DNA of 30,076 bases, from contig JAWXCJ010000148.1 of NCBI GenBank assembly GCA_034408875.1, forward strand, positions 1 to 30,076. The letters run 5' to 3'. Positions 23,786-30,076 of the stretch are shown here, in pieces; the stretch's first letter is position 1; each line of letters opens with the position of its first letter. Under the pieces are notes generated by a model. It had not been told where the DNA came from. It saw only the letters and a program-made list of their open reading frames with translations, and did no database searches. The position numbers and the translations under genes are program-made. Origin of the DNA: JANNHK01 sp034408875 (lineage in GTDB: Bacteria > Actinomycetota > Acidimicrobiia > IMCC26256 > PALSA-610).

Positions 23786-25149
23786 GCGCCGGACGGTAGC
23801 AGTTCCTCCGGCAATGGGGTCGGTGACGAGGCCGTGTCGGGTCGCACACGCGTCGCGATCAACAGCGCGATCGCGAGCCCGATCCCCGCGCTCAGCGAGA
23901 CCACGTTGCCGATTTGGTCGGCGGTGTCGTAGCGCTCGAGGTGACGGAAGTGGTACAGCGCATGCGGAATCGAGAACACGAGCCACGCACCGGCCGCGAT
24001 GCGCGCAACGGTGCGCGACGACAGCACGATCGCCGCGAACGTCAGGAACGTCAGCGCGAGGTTCATGACGCCGAAGTCGCGCACAAGATGCTCGTTGTAC
24101 GGCCCGTCCATCGCGACCCACTGCCGGTTGAACGGGAAGTCGTCGTAGAACACGCGCGGGAAGAACTGCGCGTAGACGCCGAGCGTCAGCCCGGTCAGGG
24201 CCAGTCCCCACAGCAACAACCGGGGCACGAACCCGAGCGCGGGCTCGATCCCGGCTTCGCGTGCCGCCTTCGTCGCGATCTCCGGCCCGGTCGGCGTCAC
24301 CGGCTCCCACCCCGTCGCGCGCCGGAACTTCTCGTTGCTCACACGCTGCGACCAGGCCAAGTGCGGCGCGGTCTTGCCGACCGCGGCGGGCGGACGCGTC
24401 AGGCGCCGGCGGCCGACGGCCGTGGCCAGCGCGCACGTGACCTCCCGTCGCGGGCGCGGATCGCTGTCGACCACGTCGTACGTCCCCGAGGGCGCGTCGA
24501 GAGCGGCGACGACCGCCGTCGCCGCGTCGTCGCCGTCGATCATCGGGAAGTACCCGTCGGGTGCGACCGCGTCGAGCACGACACCCTTGCGCGCGGCCGA
24601 GAGGAACATCTGCGTGTGGGCCGCTTCGGCCGCCCAGAACATCCCGAACCGGAGCACCACACCGCGCCCGCCCGCCTCGGAGACGCGCGACGCGTTGGCC
24701 TCCGCCGTCCGCATCGAGCCGGTGAACAGCGAGTCGACGATCGGCGTCGAGTCCGCGTCGATGACGTCGGCACCGTGGTCGCCGTAGAGAAACGCGATCG
24801 ACTCCTGCACGTACACCGATGTCCCCGTGTGCAGCGCGGCGTCGACGAGGTTGCGCGAGCCCTCGGTACGGATACGTTCGTTCTCGTCCCACGACGACCG
24901 GCGGGTCGCCTGCGCGGCGGTCGGAATGTGCGTCGCGAGGTTGACGACCGCGTCGTGGCCTGCCACCGCGCTCGCCAACGCGTCGGCGTCGAACAACGAC
25001 GCCGACACCGGCTGCGCACCGACCGCCCGGAGCTGCGCCGCCTTGGCCGGAGTGCGGGCGATAGCCGTGACGTCGTGCCCGGCCGCGACCAGCCGTGGGA
25101 CCACGCGCCGGCCCAGCACACCGGTCGCGCCGGCAACAAAGACCTTCAT
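23782..25149 (-). CDS. NAD(P)-binding epimerase-like protein with C-terminal membrane domain
   Basis: A 455-aa two-part protein. Residues ~1-290 are an extended/atypical SDR domain: VFVAGATGVLGRRVVPRLVA (GxxGxxG dinucleotide motif), VNLATHIP, NLVDAALHTG, VLRFGMFWA and a substrate domain. Residues ~305-440 contain about four membrane segments (LLLWGLALTGLTLGVYAQFF; LALTFLTFAAIVL; IAAGAWLVFSIPHALYHF; VVSLSAGIGLAIALLIA), a small membrane unit similar to those in stand-alone actinobacterial proteins. The usual YxxxK is not obvious, so NAD binding without standard SDR catalysis is possible. It is the first gene of the hydroxylase operon, behind a strong promoter. The fusion to a membrane unit may tether or sense, but its role is unknown. 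Confidence 0.78.
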   Translation of the reverse strand: MKVFVAGATGVLGRRVVPRLVAAGHDVTAIARTPAKAAQLRAVGAQPVSASLFDADALASAVAGHDAVVNLATHIPTAAQATRRSSWDENERIRTEGSRNLVDAALHTGTSVYVQESIAFLYGDHGADVIDADSTPIVDSLFTGSMRTAEANASRVSEAGGRGVVLRFGMFWAAEAAHTQMFLSAARKGVVLDAVAPDGYFPMIDGDDAATAVVAALDAPSGTYDVVDSDPRPRREVTCALATAVGRRRLTRPPAAVGKTAPHLAWSQRVSNEKFRRATGWEPVTPTGPEIATKAAREAGIEPALGFVPRLLLWGLALTGLTLGVYAQFFPRVFYDDFPFNRQWVAMDGPYNEHLVRDFGVMNLALTFLTFAAIVLSSRTVARIAAGAWLVFSIPHALYHFRHLERYDTADQIGNVVSLSAGIGLAIALLIATRVRPDTASSPTPLPEELLPSGA

Positions 25150-25167
25150 CTCCCAGTCCCCATATTT

Positions 25168-25199
25168 CGGATACTAGATATCCGGATATATGAAGTCAA
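25168..25199 (-). promoter_or_regulatory. Promoter with palindromic operator for the Mo-hydroxylase operon
   Basis: On the minus strand TTGACT (25199-25194), a 17-base spacer and TAGTAT (25176-25171) form a near-consensus sigma-70-type promoter. Transcription would start ~7-8 bases on, about 15 bases before the ATG at 25149. The spacer contains the perfect palindrome ATATCCGGATAT (25178-25189), and CGGATA occurs again at 25168 in direct orientation, so two half-sites flank the -10. A repressor bound there would block the whole operon, and possibly the divergent gene at 25236. The regulator is not encoded next to it. Confidence 0.7.
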
Positions 25200-25235
25200 T
25201 GCTTAGGACCGCGGCGCGAGTGCCACTATTTCGGT

Positions 25236-25568
25236 ATGGACGCGATCGCGACGACCCCCGACCCGCCGTACTTCGCCGTGATCTTCACGTCACAGCGCCA
25301 CGCGGTCCCCGGCGACGGCTACGACGACGCGGCGGCGCGCATGATCGACCTGGCGCAAGCCCAGCCCGGCTTTCTCGGCGTCGAGTCGGCGCACGAGGAA
25401 CTTGGCCTGACGATCAGCTACTGGACCGACCTCGACGCGATCGCGGGCTGGAAGGCGCAAGCCGACCACGTGCAGGCGCAGGCCGAGGGGCGCGCCCGCT
25501 GGTACGAGCAGTACTCGCTGCGCATCGCGTTGGTCGAGCGCGAGTACGGGTTCCGTCGGGGCGGCTGA
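25236..25568 (+). CDS. Antibiotic-biosynthesis-monooxygenase (ABM) family protein
   Basis: A 110-aa ferredoxin-like dimeric alpha+beta barrel protein: YFAVIFTSQRH first strand, GYDDAAARMIDLAQAQPGFL, GVESAHEELGLTISYWTDLD, AIAGWKAQADHVQAQAEGR, then RWYEQYSLRIALVEREYGF. The WKAQADH segment with conserved Trp/His is usual. Members include quinone-forming monooxygenases and haem-degrading enzymes, but most are uncharacterised. It diverges from the hydroxylase operon across an 86-bp region containing the palindromic operator. It overlaps the acetyltransferase by one base (TGATG). Confidence 0.82.
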   Translation: MDAIATTPDPPYFAVIFTSQRHAVPGDGYDDAAARMIDLAQAQPGFLGVESAHEELGLTISYWTDLDAIAGWKAQADHVQAQAEGRARWYEQYSLRIALVEREYGFRRGG

Positions 25569-26170
25569 TGCCCGCACCACCGATGCGCATCGATCTCGGC
25601 GACACCGTGCTGCGCGCCTACACCGTCGACGACGCGGCCGCCGTGGCCCGCTCGGTGGGCGAGAGCCTCGAGCACTTGCGCCCGTGGATGGCTTGGGCCG
25701 ACGGCGACTCGGCCGACGAGGCGTTCCAACGAACTCGCCTGACGGGCGTCGTCGGCCAGTGGGAGCGCGGCGACGAGTACCAGTACGGCCTGTTCGATCT
25801 CGACGAAGCGCGGATCCTCGGTTCGTTCGGGCTCATGACCCGGCGCGGGCGGGGCACCCTCGAGATCGGCTACTGGCTCCACGTCGACGCCCGTGGCCGC
25901 GGGTACGCGACGCAAGCGACGGCCGCACTCACGAACGTCGCGCTCGCGGTGCCGCGGGTGACGCGTGCGCTGATCTACGTCGACGAGGCGAACGATGCCA
26001 GCGCCGAGATCCCGCGCCGACTCGGATACACGCAGTTCCGCACCGAGACGGTGACACCCACCGCCCCGGGCGAGACCGGTCGCCAGATCGTGTGGCTGCG
26101 CGAGACACCCATCGCCTTCGACGAACCGGAGTGGTCAGGTCCGGACACACTCACCGAGGGCGACCGCTAG
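25568..26170 (+). CDS. GNAT acetyltransferase (RimJ/RimL type)
   Basis: A 200-aa GCN5-related N-acetyltransferase. VLRAYTVDDAAAVARSVGES opens the fold; HLRPWMAWA is the RimJ/RimL-family acceptor helix. The acetyl-CoA pyrophosphate loop is DARGRGYATQA (R/QxxGxG/A) at ~115-125, followed by YVDEANDASAEIPRRLGYTQ. Substrates in this group are protein N-termini, antibiotics or small amines; none can be assigned. It is co-translated with the ABM-family gene (one-base overlap) and followed by the 363-bp gap containing the candidate structured RNA. Confidence 0.88.
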   Translation: MPAPPMRIDLGDTVLRAYTVDDAAAVARSVGESLEHLRPWMAWADGDSADEAFQRTRLTGVVGQWERGDEYQYGLFDLDEARILGSFGLMTRRGRGTLEIGYWLHVDARGRGYATQATAALTNVALAVPRVTRALIYVDEANDASAEIPRRLGYTQFRTETVTPTAPGETGRQIVWLRETPIAFDEPEWSGPDTLTEGDR

Positions 26171-26269
26171 CTCGACAAACGCCCGTTTGCGCGCGGGCCG
26201 CGCGAATTGGGCCGTCCGACTCCTTCCGTTCGTCCGGGTGCTCCCGTAATCTGAGCCTCGCCCACGGAC

Positions 26270-26412
26270 GGCAGGAGCGCGGCACGGATGCGACGCGAGG
26301 CCTGGCTAACCGGGTGGGCGCCACCACGGGGGCCAGGTCGCAGGGGGTCGGGACGGCCGTTGGCGTAAGCCTCTGGCCGTCCCGACGCACTTCTCTGCGC
26401 TGACTGTCTGCC
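26270..26412 (+). ncRNA. Candidate structured RNA, no known family
   Basis: The gap 26171-26533 contains nested complementary segments. P1: GGCAG and AGCGC (26270-26274, 26276-26280) pair with GCGCT and CTGCC (26397-26401, 26408-26412). P2: GCGA..CCTGGC (26295-26306) pairs with GCCAGGTCGC (26332-26341), with an inner GGTGG-GCG-CCACC hairpin (26313-26325). P3: 12-bp GTCGGGACGGCC/GGCCGTCCCGAC (26347-26358, 26375-26386), then a 3x3 internal loop and GGC-GTAA-GCC, i.e. a GNRA tetraloop on the plus strand. A further CGTCCG/CGGACG pair (26231-26236, 26265-26270) may flank it. It does not match the RNase P, tmRNA, SRP or 6S cores I know. P3 alone could instead be a terminator for the acetyltransferase. 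No U tract and no promoter were seen. Confidence 0.4.
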
Positions 26413-26533
26413 CTGAACTGGGCGCATCTTCCGCGAGTGGGCCCGCGGAGGTCCGCAGTTCCCAATCGGGACCTTCGGACTATACGGCACCATCGGCCGC
26501 GTTGGAAGTGGTCGAACTCGCCGGAATGCAGCC

Positions 26534-26956
26534 GTGTCGCTGCACGATCTGGTCGCCACTTCCGCTGCCGTAGCGTGGCTGCCACCGGTCCCGCCTCGGT
26601 GGAGTGGAAGCTCGACGGCGCCCGAATCCAGGTGCACCGCGCGGGCGACGACGTACGCGTCTACACCCGCAACGGCCGGTGGGTTCGTGATGGTCGGCAA
26701 GACGTTCAAGGGCCTCACCGACGAACTGCTCACGTGGCAGACCGAGCATCTCCAGCAGCGCGAAACACGCACCGAGGGTCACGTCGTGCACGTGCGGCCC
26801 GAACTTGTCGTCGAGATCGCGCTCGACGGCGTACAGGCTTCGCGCCGTTACGCCGGCGGTGTCGCGTTGCGGTTCGCCCGCGTCCGCCGGTACCGCGCCG
26901 ACAAGACGCCCGCCGAGGCCGACACCATCGACGCGGTCCGCGCCCTGCTCAGCTAG
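26534..26956 (+). pseudogene. ATP-dependent DNA ligase remnant with two internal deletions
   Basis: Three pieces of one actinobacterial LigB-type ligase lie in order. 26534-26575 encodes the N-terminus ([14 protein letters not shown]). 26581-26673, in a different frame, encodes the adenylation motif ([25 protein letters not shown]) with its KxDG lysine. 26675-26956, back in the first frame, encodes the C-terminal OB fold ([20 protein letters not shown] ... [20 protein letters not shown]). About 170 and 200 residues are missing at the two joints, judged from the mycobacterial protein (~500 aa). The frame is open for 140 codons but the middle is out of frame, so no ligase can be made. The end overlaps the convergent epimerase gene by 8 bp. 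Confidence 0.85.
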
Positions 26957-27914
26957 ACCGCGCGACCGCGAACGAACGGCAGCGCAGGTCGGCGCGACCG
27001 AACCGGGCCGGTGCAGGGAGCCCGGCGCGGATCGTGCGCGCCGAGAACGGTTCGGTCGGTACGAGGTCGGCGGGCAACGCATCGGGCGCGCGGGTCGGCG
27101 CGACGACTTCCTCGGAGAGGATGCGCACCTGCGCGGCCGACACGAGCGGGATCACCATCAGCTTCTCCGAAACCCAGGCGAGCACCCAGTGGAACGCGAG
27201 CGGTGCCCGCACGACGAGCGGGTGCCGGTCGATCTCTCTTGCGACGGCGCGCACCGCGTCGTCGAACGTCATCTCGTCGGGGCCGGTGAGCGCCACCGTC
27301 TGGCGGGTGAGGCGGCCGTCGACCAGCACGGCCACCATGACGCGCACGAGGTCGCCGACGGCGAGGGGGCGCACGCGGCGGGAGCCGATACCGACGTACA
27401 CGGGGAACGTGTGCAGCGCACGCGACAGGTGGTCGAGCATGTGGTCGCCGCGACCGAACATCATGCCCGGCTTCACGATCGTCCATTCGAGGGTCGACGC
27501 CCGCACGATCTCCTCGGCCGCCCACTTCGACTCGTGGTACGGCGACCCGCAGTCAGGCCGGGCCCGCAGGAAGCTCACGAGCACGAACCGGGCGACACCC
27601 GCGGCCTCGGCGGCGGCAACGAGATTGCGGGTGCCCTCGACGTGCACCGCGTCGTAGGTCTGCGCGCCGATCTCACGGTTGATACCCGCGCAGTGCGCGA
27701 CCGCGTCGCACCCCGCCAGCGCGTCCCGGATACTCCCGGGATCGGCGACGTCAACGGCACGGAACGTCACGCCCGGAAGAGCATGCACCCGTTCGGCCTG
27801 TTCGCGACCGTCGACACCACGCGCAAGGAGCACCACCTCGTGCCCACCCGCCGTGAGTGCCTCCGCGAGGTGGCTCCCGACGAACCCGGTTCCACCCGTG
27901 ACTGCGATCTTCAT
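26949..27914 (-). CDS. NAD(P)-binding epimerase/NDUFA9-like protein
   Basis: A 321-aa atypical [23 protein letters not shown] dinucleotide motif, [43 protein letters not shown], then [10 protein letters not shown] (the YxxxK equivalent: Y with K four residues on) and [13 protein letters not shown]. The pattern matches the complex I NDUFA9-like/NmrA-type NAD-binding group. Enzymatic role unknown. ATG at 27914 overlaps the DUF1990 stop (ATGA), so it is the distal gene of a yndJ-DUF1990-epimerase transcript. The C-terminus runs 8 bp into the ligase remnant on the opposite strand. Confidence 0.85.
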   Translation of the reverse strand: MKIAVTGGTGFVGSHLAEALTAGGHEVVLLARGVDGREQAERVHALPGVTFRAVDVADPGSIRDALAGCDAVAHCAGINREIGAQTYDAVHVEGTRNLVAAAEAAGVARFVLVSFLRARPDCGSPYHESKWAAEEIVRASTLEWTIVKPGMMFGRGDHMLDHLSRALHTFPVYVGIGSRRVRPLAVGDLVRVMVAVLVDGRLTRQTVALTGPDEMTFDDAVRAVAREIDRHPLVVRAPLAFHWVLAWVSEKLMVIPLVSAAQVRILSEEVVAPTRAPDALPADLVPTEPFSARTIRAGLPAPARFGRADLRCRSFAVARSS

Positions 27915-28438
27915 GTTCCCTCCATGGTCTCAGTGACATGCGCCGCGATTCCCGAAACGAACGCCGATCTCGCGCGCCTCTGGATGGCGCGCACGACGGG
28001 CAGTCCGAGCCAGGTGACCGGCGCGGCCGGTTCCGACACGGCCTCGACCGTGAACTGCACCGTGTCGTCGGCCCGCCACTCGACGACGAACGCCTCGGTG
28101 CCGCCGAGCAGGTGCCCGGGCAACGTCGCGTACTCGAACCCGAACCGCCGCGACTCGTCGTACACCTCGACGATCCGGCACGCGCCGCTCACGTCGAACG
28201 GCCCGAGGCGCATGTCGACGACGACGTCGGTCCCGACTGCGATGGCTGCGCCGGCCGGTGTCACGCGGGCCCCGAACCCGGCGTGGGCGCGCCACTCGCG
28301 AAGTGCGTCGACCGCCGCGTGAAACGCAGCTTCGCCGTGGCCGACGACGCCGGCTGCGCGCCCGTCACGGGCACCGCGCCCGCTTCGATCCGCGGTCCAC
28401 GGTTGCCCGTTCGTCGCAGCCGAACCGAGTTTGATCAC
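27911..28438 (-). CDS. DUF1990 family protein
   Basis: A 175-aa protein with the DUF1990 pattern: VVGHGEAAFHAAVDALREWR, a central barrel (AIAVGTDVVVDMRLGPFDVS, CRIVEVYDESRRFGFEYATL), then PGHLLGGTEAFVVEWRADD and PVVRAIQRRARSAFV. The function of the family is unknown; members often sit beside yndJ. The GTG start at 28438 is chosen because GGAGGTG lies 5-7 bases upstream and it overlaps the TGA of the YndJ-like remnant (GTGA), giving the usual yndJ-DUF1990 coupling. The longer open frame upstream has no homology. Its promoter was probably lost with the deletion next door. Confidence 0.78.
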   Translation of the reverse strand: MIKLGSAATNGQPWTADRSGRGARDGRAAGVVGHGEAAFHAAVDALREWRAHAGFGARVTPAGAAIAVGTDVVVDMRLGPFDVSGACRIVEVYDESRRFGFEYATLPGHLLGGTEAFVVEWRADDTVQFTVEAVSEPAAPVTWLGLPVVRAIQRRARSAFVSGIAAHVTETMEGT

Positions 28439-28545
28439 ACCAGCACCTCCGTGTGTTCGCCGGCCCGGGCCAGATGCCACCCGGCGAGTCCGCCGATCAC
28501 GAATCCAAGGCCGTTCGTCAACCCATGCGTGCGGGCCATCATCCG
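28435..28545 (-). pseudogene. C-terminal remnant of a YndJ-like membrane protein gene
   Basis: On the minus strand the last ~36 codons read MARTHGLTNGLGFVIGG, then LAGWHLARAGEHTEVLV and stop. The HGxxNxxGFxxxGxxGW pattern is the end of YndJ-type membrane proteins, which normally precede DUF1990. The stop TGA (28437-28435) overlaps the DUF1990 GTG. Upstream, the YndJ text ends at about 28545 and the headless MerR gene begins on the other strand, so a single deletion removed the rest of yndJ and the MerR N-terminus together. Confidence 0.6.
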
Positions 28546-28559
28546 CACACTCAGCGCGG

Positions 28560-29159
28560 ATCCTCGCCCCGCCCCGGCTCGTCGGCCGCACCGGCTACTA
28601 CGGAGAGGCCCATGTGGCCCGGCTCCGCCTCGTCGCCGAACTCCAGGGCCGCGGCTTCTCACTGGCCGGCATCAAGGCGCTGGTAGACGCACGCGACGCC
28701 GGGCGCGATCTCACCGACCTGCTCGGCGGCGACGACGAACTCGTGCTGACGGCGGCCGAACTCGCCGAACGGTTCCCGCCCGGATCAATCGGCCCGGACG
28801 AGGTCCAGCGGGTGGTCGGGCTCGGCCTCGTCATGCTGCTCGACGACGGTCGCATCCGGGTCCGCGACCGCCGCTTCCTCGATACCGGCCTCGCCCTCAT
28901 CAACCTGGGCGTACCGGCGGGCGAAGTACTCGACCAATTCGAGTATCTGGTCGTGCAGACCGACGAGATAGCGGCGCGCTTCGTCGACCTGTTCGAACGC
29001 CACTTCTACGAACCCGACGCCGGCGCGGGCAAGGCCGGCGAAGCGCTCGACGAGCTCCGCACCCTCGCCGCGCAGGTTGTCACCGTCACCCTCGACGCGT
29101 CACTCGCGCGGCTCGGCGCGCAACGGCTCGCCGAAGAACTCGCTGCGTCAGACAGCTGA
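28560..29159 (+). pseudogene. MerR-family regulator lacking its DNA-binding N-terminus
   Basis: From 28560 the frame reads ILAPPRLVGRTGYYGEAHVA, then RLRLVAELQGRGFSLAGIKA, the wing and dimerisation-helix start of a MerR regulator, followed by a normal C-terminal effector region (TAAELAERFPPG, LDTGLALINLGVPAGEVLDQ, ... LGAQRLAEELAASDS). The first ~30 residues, which carry the helix-turn-helix, are absent; upstream in this frame there is only non-homologous text (possible TTG at 28431). A shortened protein could still be made from an internal GTG but could not bind DNA in the normal way. It is convergent with, and 3 bp from, the next gene. Confidence 0.75.
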
Positions 29160-29162
29160 CCG

Positions 29163-29537
29163 TTACTGCGCGGCTTGCAACTGCATCATGTACTGATTGA
29201 GGTCGAAATAGTCGCGCCACGCGGCGATCTTGCCGTCGCGCAACTCGAACGTGCCCATGACCGGCAATTCGATCGTGGTGTTCGGCAGCACGAACACGTC
29301 GAGCCGTTCGGTGAGAACGGTGTCGCCGTCGGCGACGATGTGCTTCACCCGGAACTCGATGCGCTCGGCCGACGCGGTGAACATCGTGATCAGCGCGCGG
29401 ATCGCGTCCTTGCCCTGCACCGGGTCCACGGGGATGTTGTGGTAAATGGCGTCGTCGGTGAAGAAGTCGAGCAGGGCTTCGTAGTCGCCCTTCTCCCACG
29501 CCGTGCAGAAGTCGCGAACGATGTCGATGGCAGTCAT
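29163..29537 (-). CDS. Limonene-epoxide-hydrolase/SnoaL-like protein
   Basis: A 124-aa NTF2-fold protein: IDIVRDFCTAWEKGDYEALL, DFFTDDAIYHNIPVDPVQGK, then ERLDVFVL and GTFELRDGKIAAWRDYFDL. All five active-site positions of limonene-1,2-epoxide hydrolase seem present: Y32 and N34 (YHN), R78 and D80 (ERLD), and D109 (WRDYFD). The enzyme family adds water to epoxides in one step through the Asp-Arg-Asp triad. Native substrate unknown. The ATG is at 29537. Its stop lies 3 bp from the MerR remnant stop. A Thr-rich secreted-type gene ends 21 bp upstream on the same strand. Confidence 0.85.
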   Translation of the reverse strand: MTAIDIVRDFCTAWEKGDYEALLDFFTDDAIYHNIPVDPVQGKDAIRALITMFTASAERIEFRVKHIVADGDTVLTERLDVFVLPNTTIELPVMGTFELRDGKIAAWRDYFDLNQYMMQLQAAQ

Positions 29538-29558
29538 GGCCGCGCAGGCTAGTTCCGC

Positions 29559-30076
29559 CTAGTTCTGCGGGGCGACTGTCGTCGTCGACGTCGACGTCGG
29601 GGCCGCGGTCGTCGTCGTGGTGGTTGTCGGCGAAGGGGCGGTGGGACATACGAGTGTCGGCCCACCGACGAGCGTTCCGAGTGACTGGAGCACATTGCAG
29701 AACGACGCCCGTGACACCCGGTACGGCGGTCCGTCGAACACTTCGACCGAGCCGGTGGCGTTGACGCTCTGACCGTCGAAGGTGAACGTGATCGGAACCT
29801 CGACCCAACCGCTGCGGGCCGCGCTCACGACCGGTCCCGGCGTCACTGTGAGCCGGGAAAAGTCGACGTACCGCGGGTGCGTACGGATCGCGGTCATCGC
29901 CGGGCCGAGATCGCTCGAATCGTCGACGAGCGCCAGTCGCTCGGTGTCGCTCGTGCTCCGAGCGAACAAGGTGACGAAGAGTTGCTGCACGGCGTGGTCG
30001 CGCTCGGCGATCTCGGGCGGAACCGACGTCGTCGTGGTCGCGACTGGTGCCGTCGTCGTTGTCGCCACCGTCGTCG
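29559..30076 (-). CDS. Thr-rich secreted-type protein, 5' end beyond window
   Basis: The visible 172 codons contain a Thr/Ala/Val-rich low-complexity linker (TTTTAPVATTTTSVPP), a ~105-residue domain (EIAERDHAVQQLFVTLFARS ... YRVSRASFCNVLQSLG, GGPTLVCP) with two cysteines that could pair, and a second Thr-rich tail (SPTTTTTTTAAPTSTSTTTV). Such linkers are typical of exported actinobacterial wall or lipoproteins, so a signal peptide is expected outside the window. The domain has an ABC-like 'low-molecular' character with PITFTFDGQSVNATGSVEVF strands, but I recognise no family. The right edge cuts the gene. Confidence 0.65.
   Translation of the reverse strand, partial: TTVATTTTAPVATTTTSVPPEIAERDHAVQQLFVTLFARSTSDTERLALVDDSSDLGPAMTAIRTHPRYVDFSRLTVTPGPVVSAARSGWVEVPITFTFDGQSVNATGSVEVFDGPPYRVSRASFCNVLQSLGTLVGGPTLVCPTAPSPTTTTTTTAAPTSTSTTTVAPQN

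Noticed and set aside
20240..23932. Very long plus-strand open frame (1230 codons) opposite the Mo-hydroxylase genes
   Set aside because: Its translation is Arg/Asp/Val-rich shadow text from the antisense of GC-rich codons, while the minus strand holds three complete, motif-bearing subunits.
26534..26956. Genuine 140-aa hypothetical protein
   Set aside because: It is built from ligase ends with the middle ligase motif in another frame, so the open frame is best read as a remnant.

Overview
The window is GC-rich and densely packed, and most genes overlap or abut with NTG/TGA-type stop-start junctions. The content fits an actinobacterium, probably a member of the Acidimicrobiia or a relative: single-chain GcvP, a stand-alone acyl-CoA dehydrogenase, an LLM flavin oxidoreductase, a CoxL/M/S-type molybdenum hydroxylase, a mycobacterial-type ATP-dependent DNA ligase remnant, and secreted proteins built from a GYW...DGGxFxFGDA repeat that I associate with that class. 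The taxonomy is inference. I saw no tRNA, rRNA, CRISPR array or insertion sequence.

Layout. 1-3.4 kb: remnant of a fructosamine-kinase-like gene, a TrmA/RlmD-type RNA uracil methyltransferase, a ribbon-helix-helix/Doc toxin-antitoxin pair, and an acyl-CoA dehydrogenase. A diverged copy of the dehydrogenase 3' end lies on the far side of the toxin-antitoxin pair. 3.5-7.9 kb: secreted M23 peptidase with propeller-like repeats, a lipoprotein, a thiolase-like/DUF35 pair, a J-domain protein and a SnoaL-like protein. 7.9-14.8 kb: gcvP with a hairpin-rich 380-bp leader region, an unknown acidic/basic protein, a D-aminoacylase-type amidohydrolase and a luciferase-like oxidoreductase, separated by strong convergent hairpins.

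15.1-18.2 kb holds the most unusual locus: a four-gene, translationally coupled cluster of MauE-like membrane protein, MauD-like thioredoxin, an unknown 150-aa protein, and a Tat-exported protein that joins a methylamine-dehydrogenase light-chain-like cysteine-rich domain to about 5.5 propeller-like repeats. No heavy chain (MauB) or MauG is present, and one of the two tryptophans of the TTQ cofactor appears to be replaced by alanine.

18.25-25.15 kb is one six-gene minus-strand operon: membrane-anchored NAD-binding epimerase-like protein, CoxM-, CoxS- and CoxL-like hydroxylase subunits, a class I aminotransferase and an omega-amidase-type nitrilase. It starts from a clear TTGACT-N17-TAGTAT promoter whose spacer carries a perfect 12-bp palindrome. 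The rest contains a monooxygenase-fold protein, a GNAT acetyltransferase, a candidate structured RNA, a collapsed ATP-dependent DNA ligase, an epimerase/DUF1990 pair preceded by the tail of a YndJ-like gene, a MerR regulator lacking its DNA-binding head, an epoxide-hydrolase-like protein and a Thr-rich secreted-type protein cut by the window edge.

A recurring theme is genes that keep one or both ends but have lost the middle (fructosamine kinase, short-chain dehydrogenase, DNA ligase, YndJ/MerR), which points to ongoing decay by internal deletion. All family assignments are from reading the translated sequence and from memory of the families; no database search was run.
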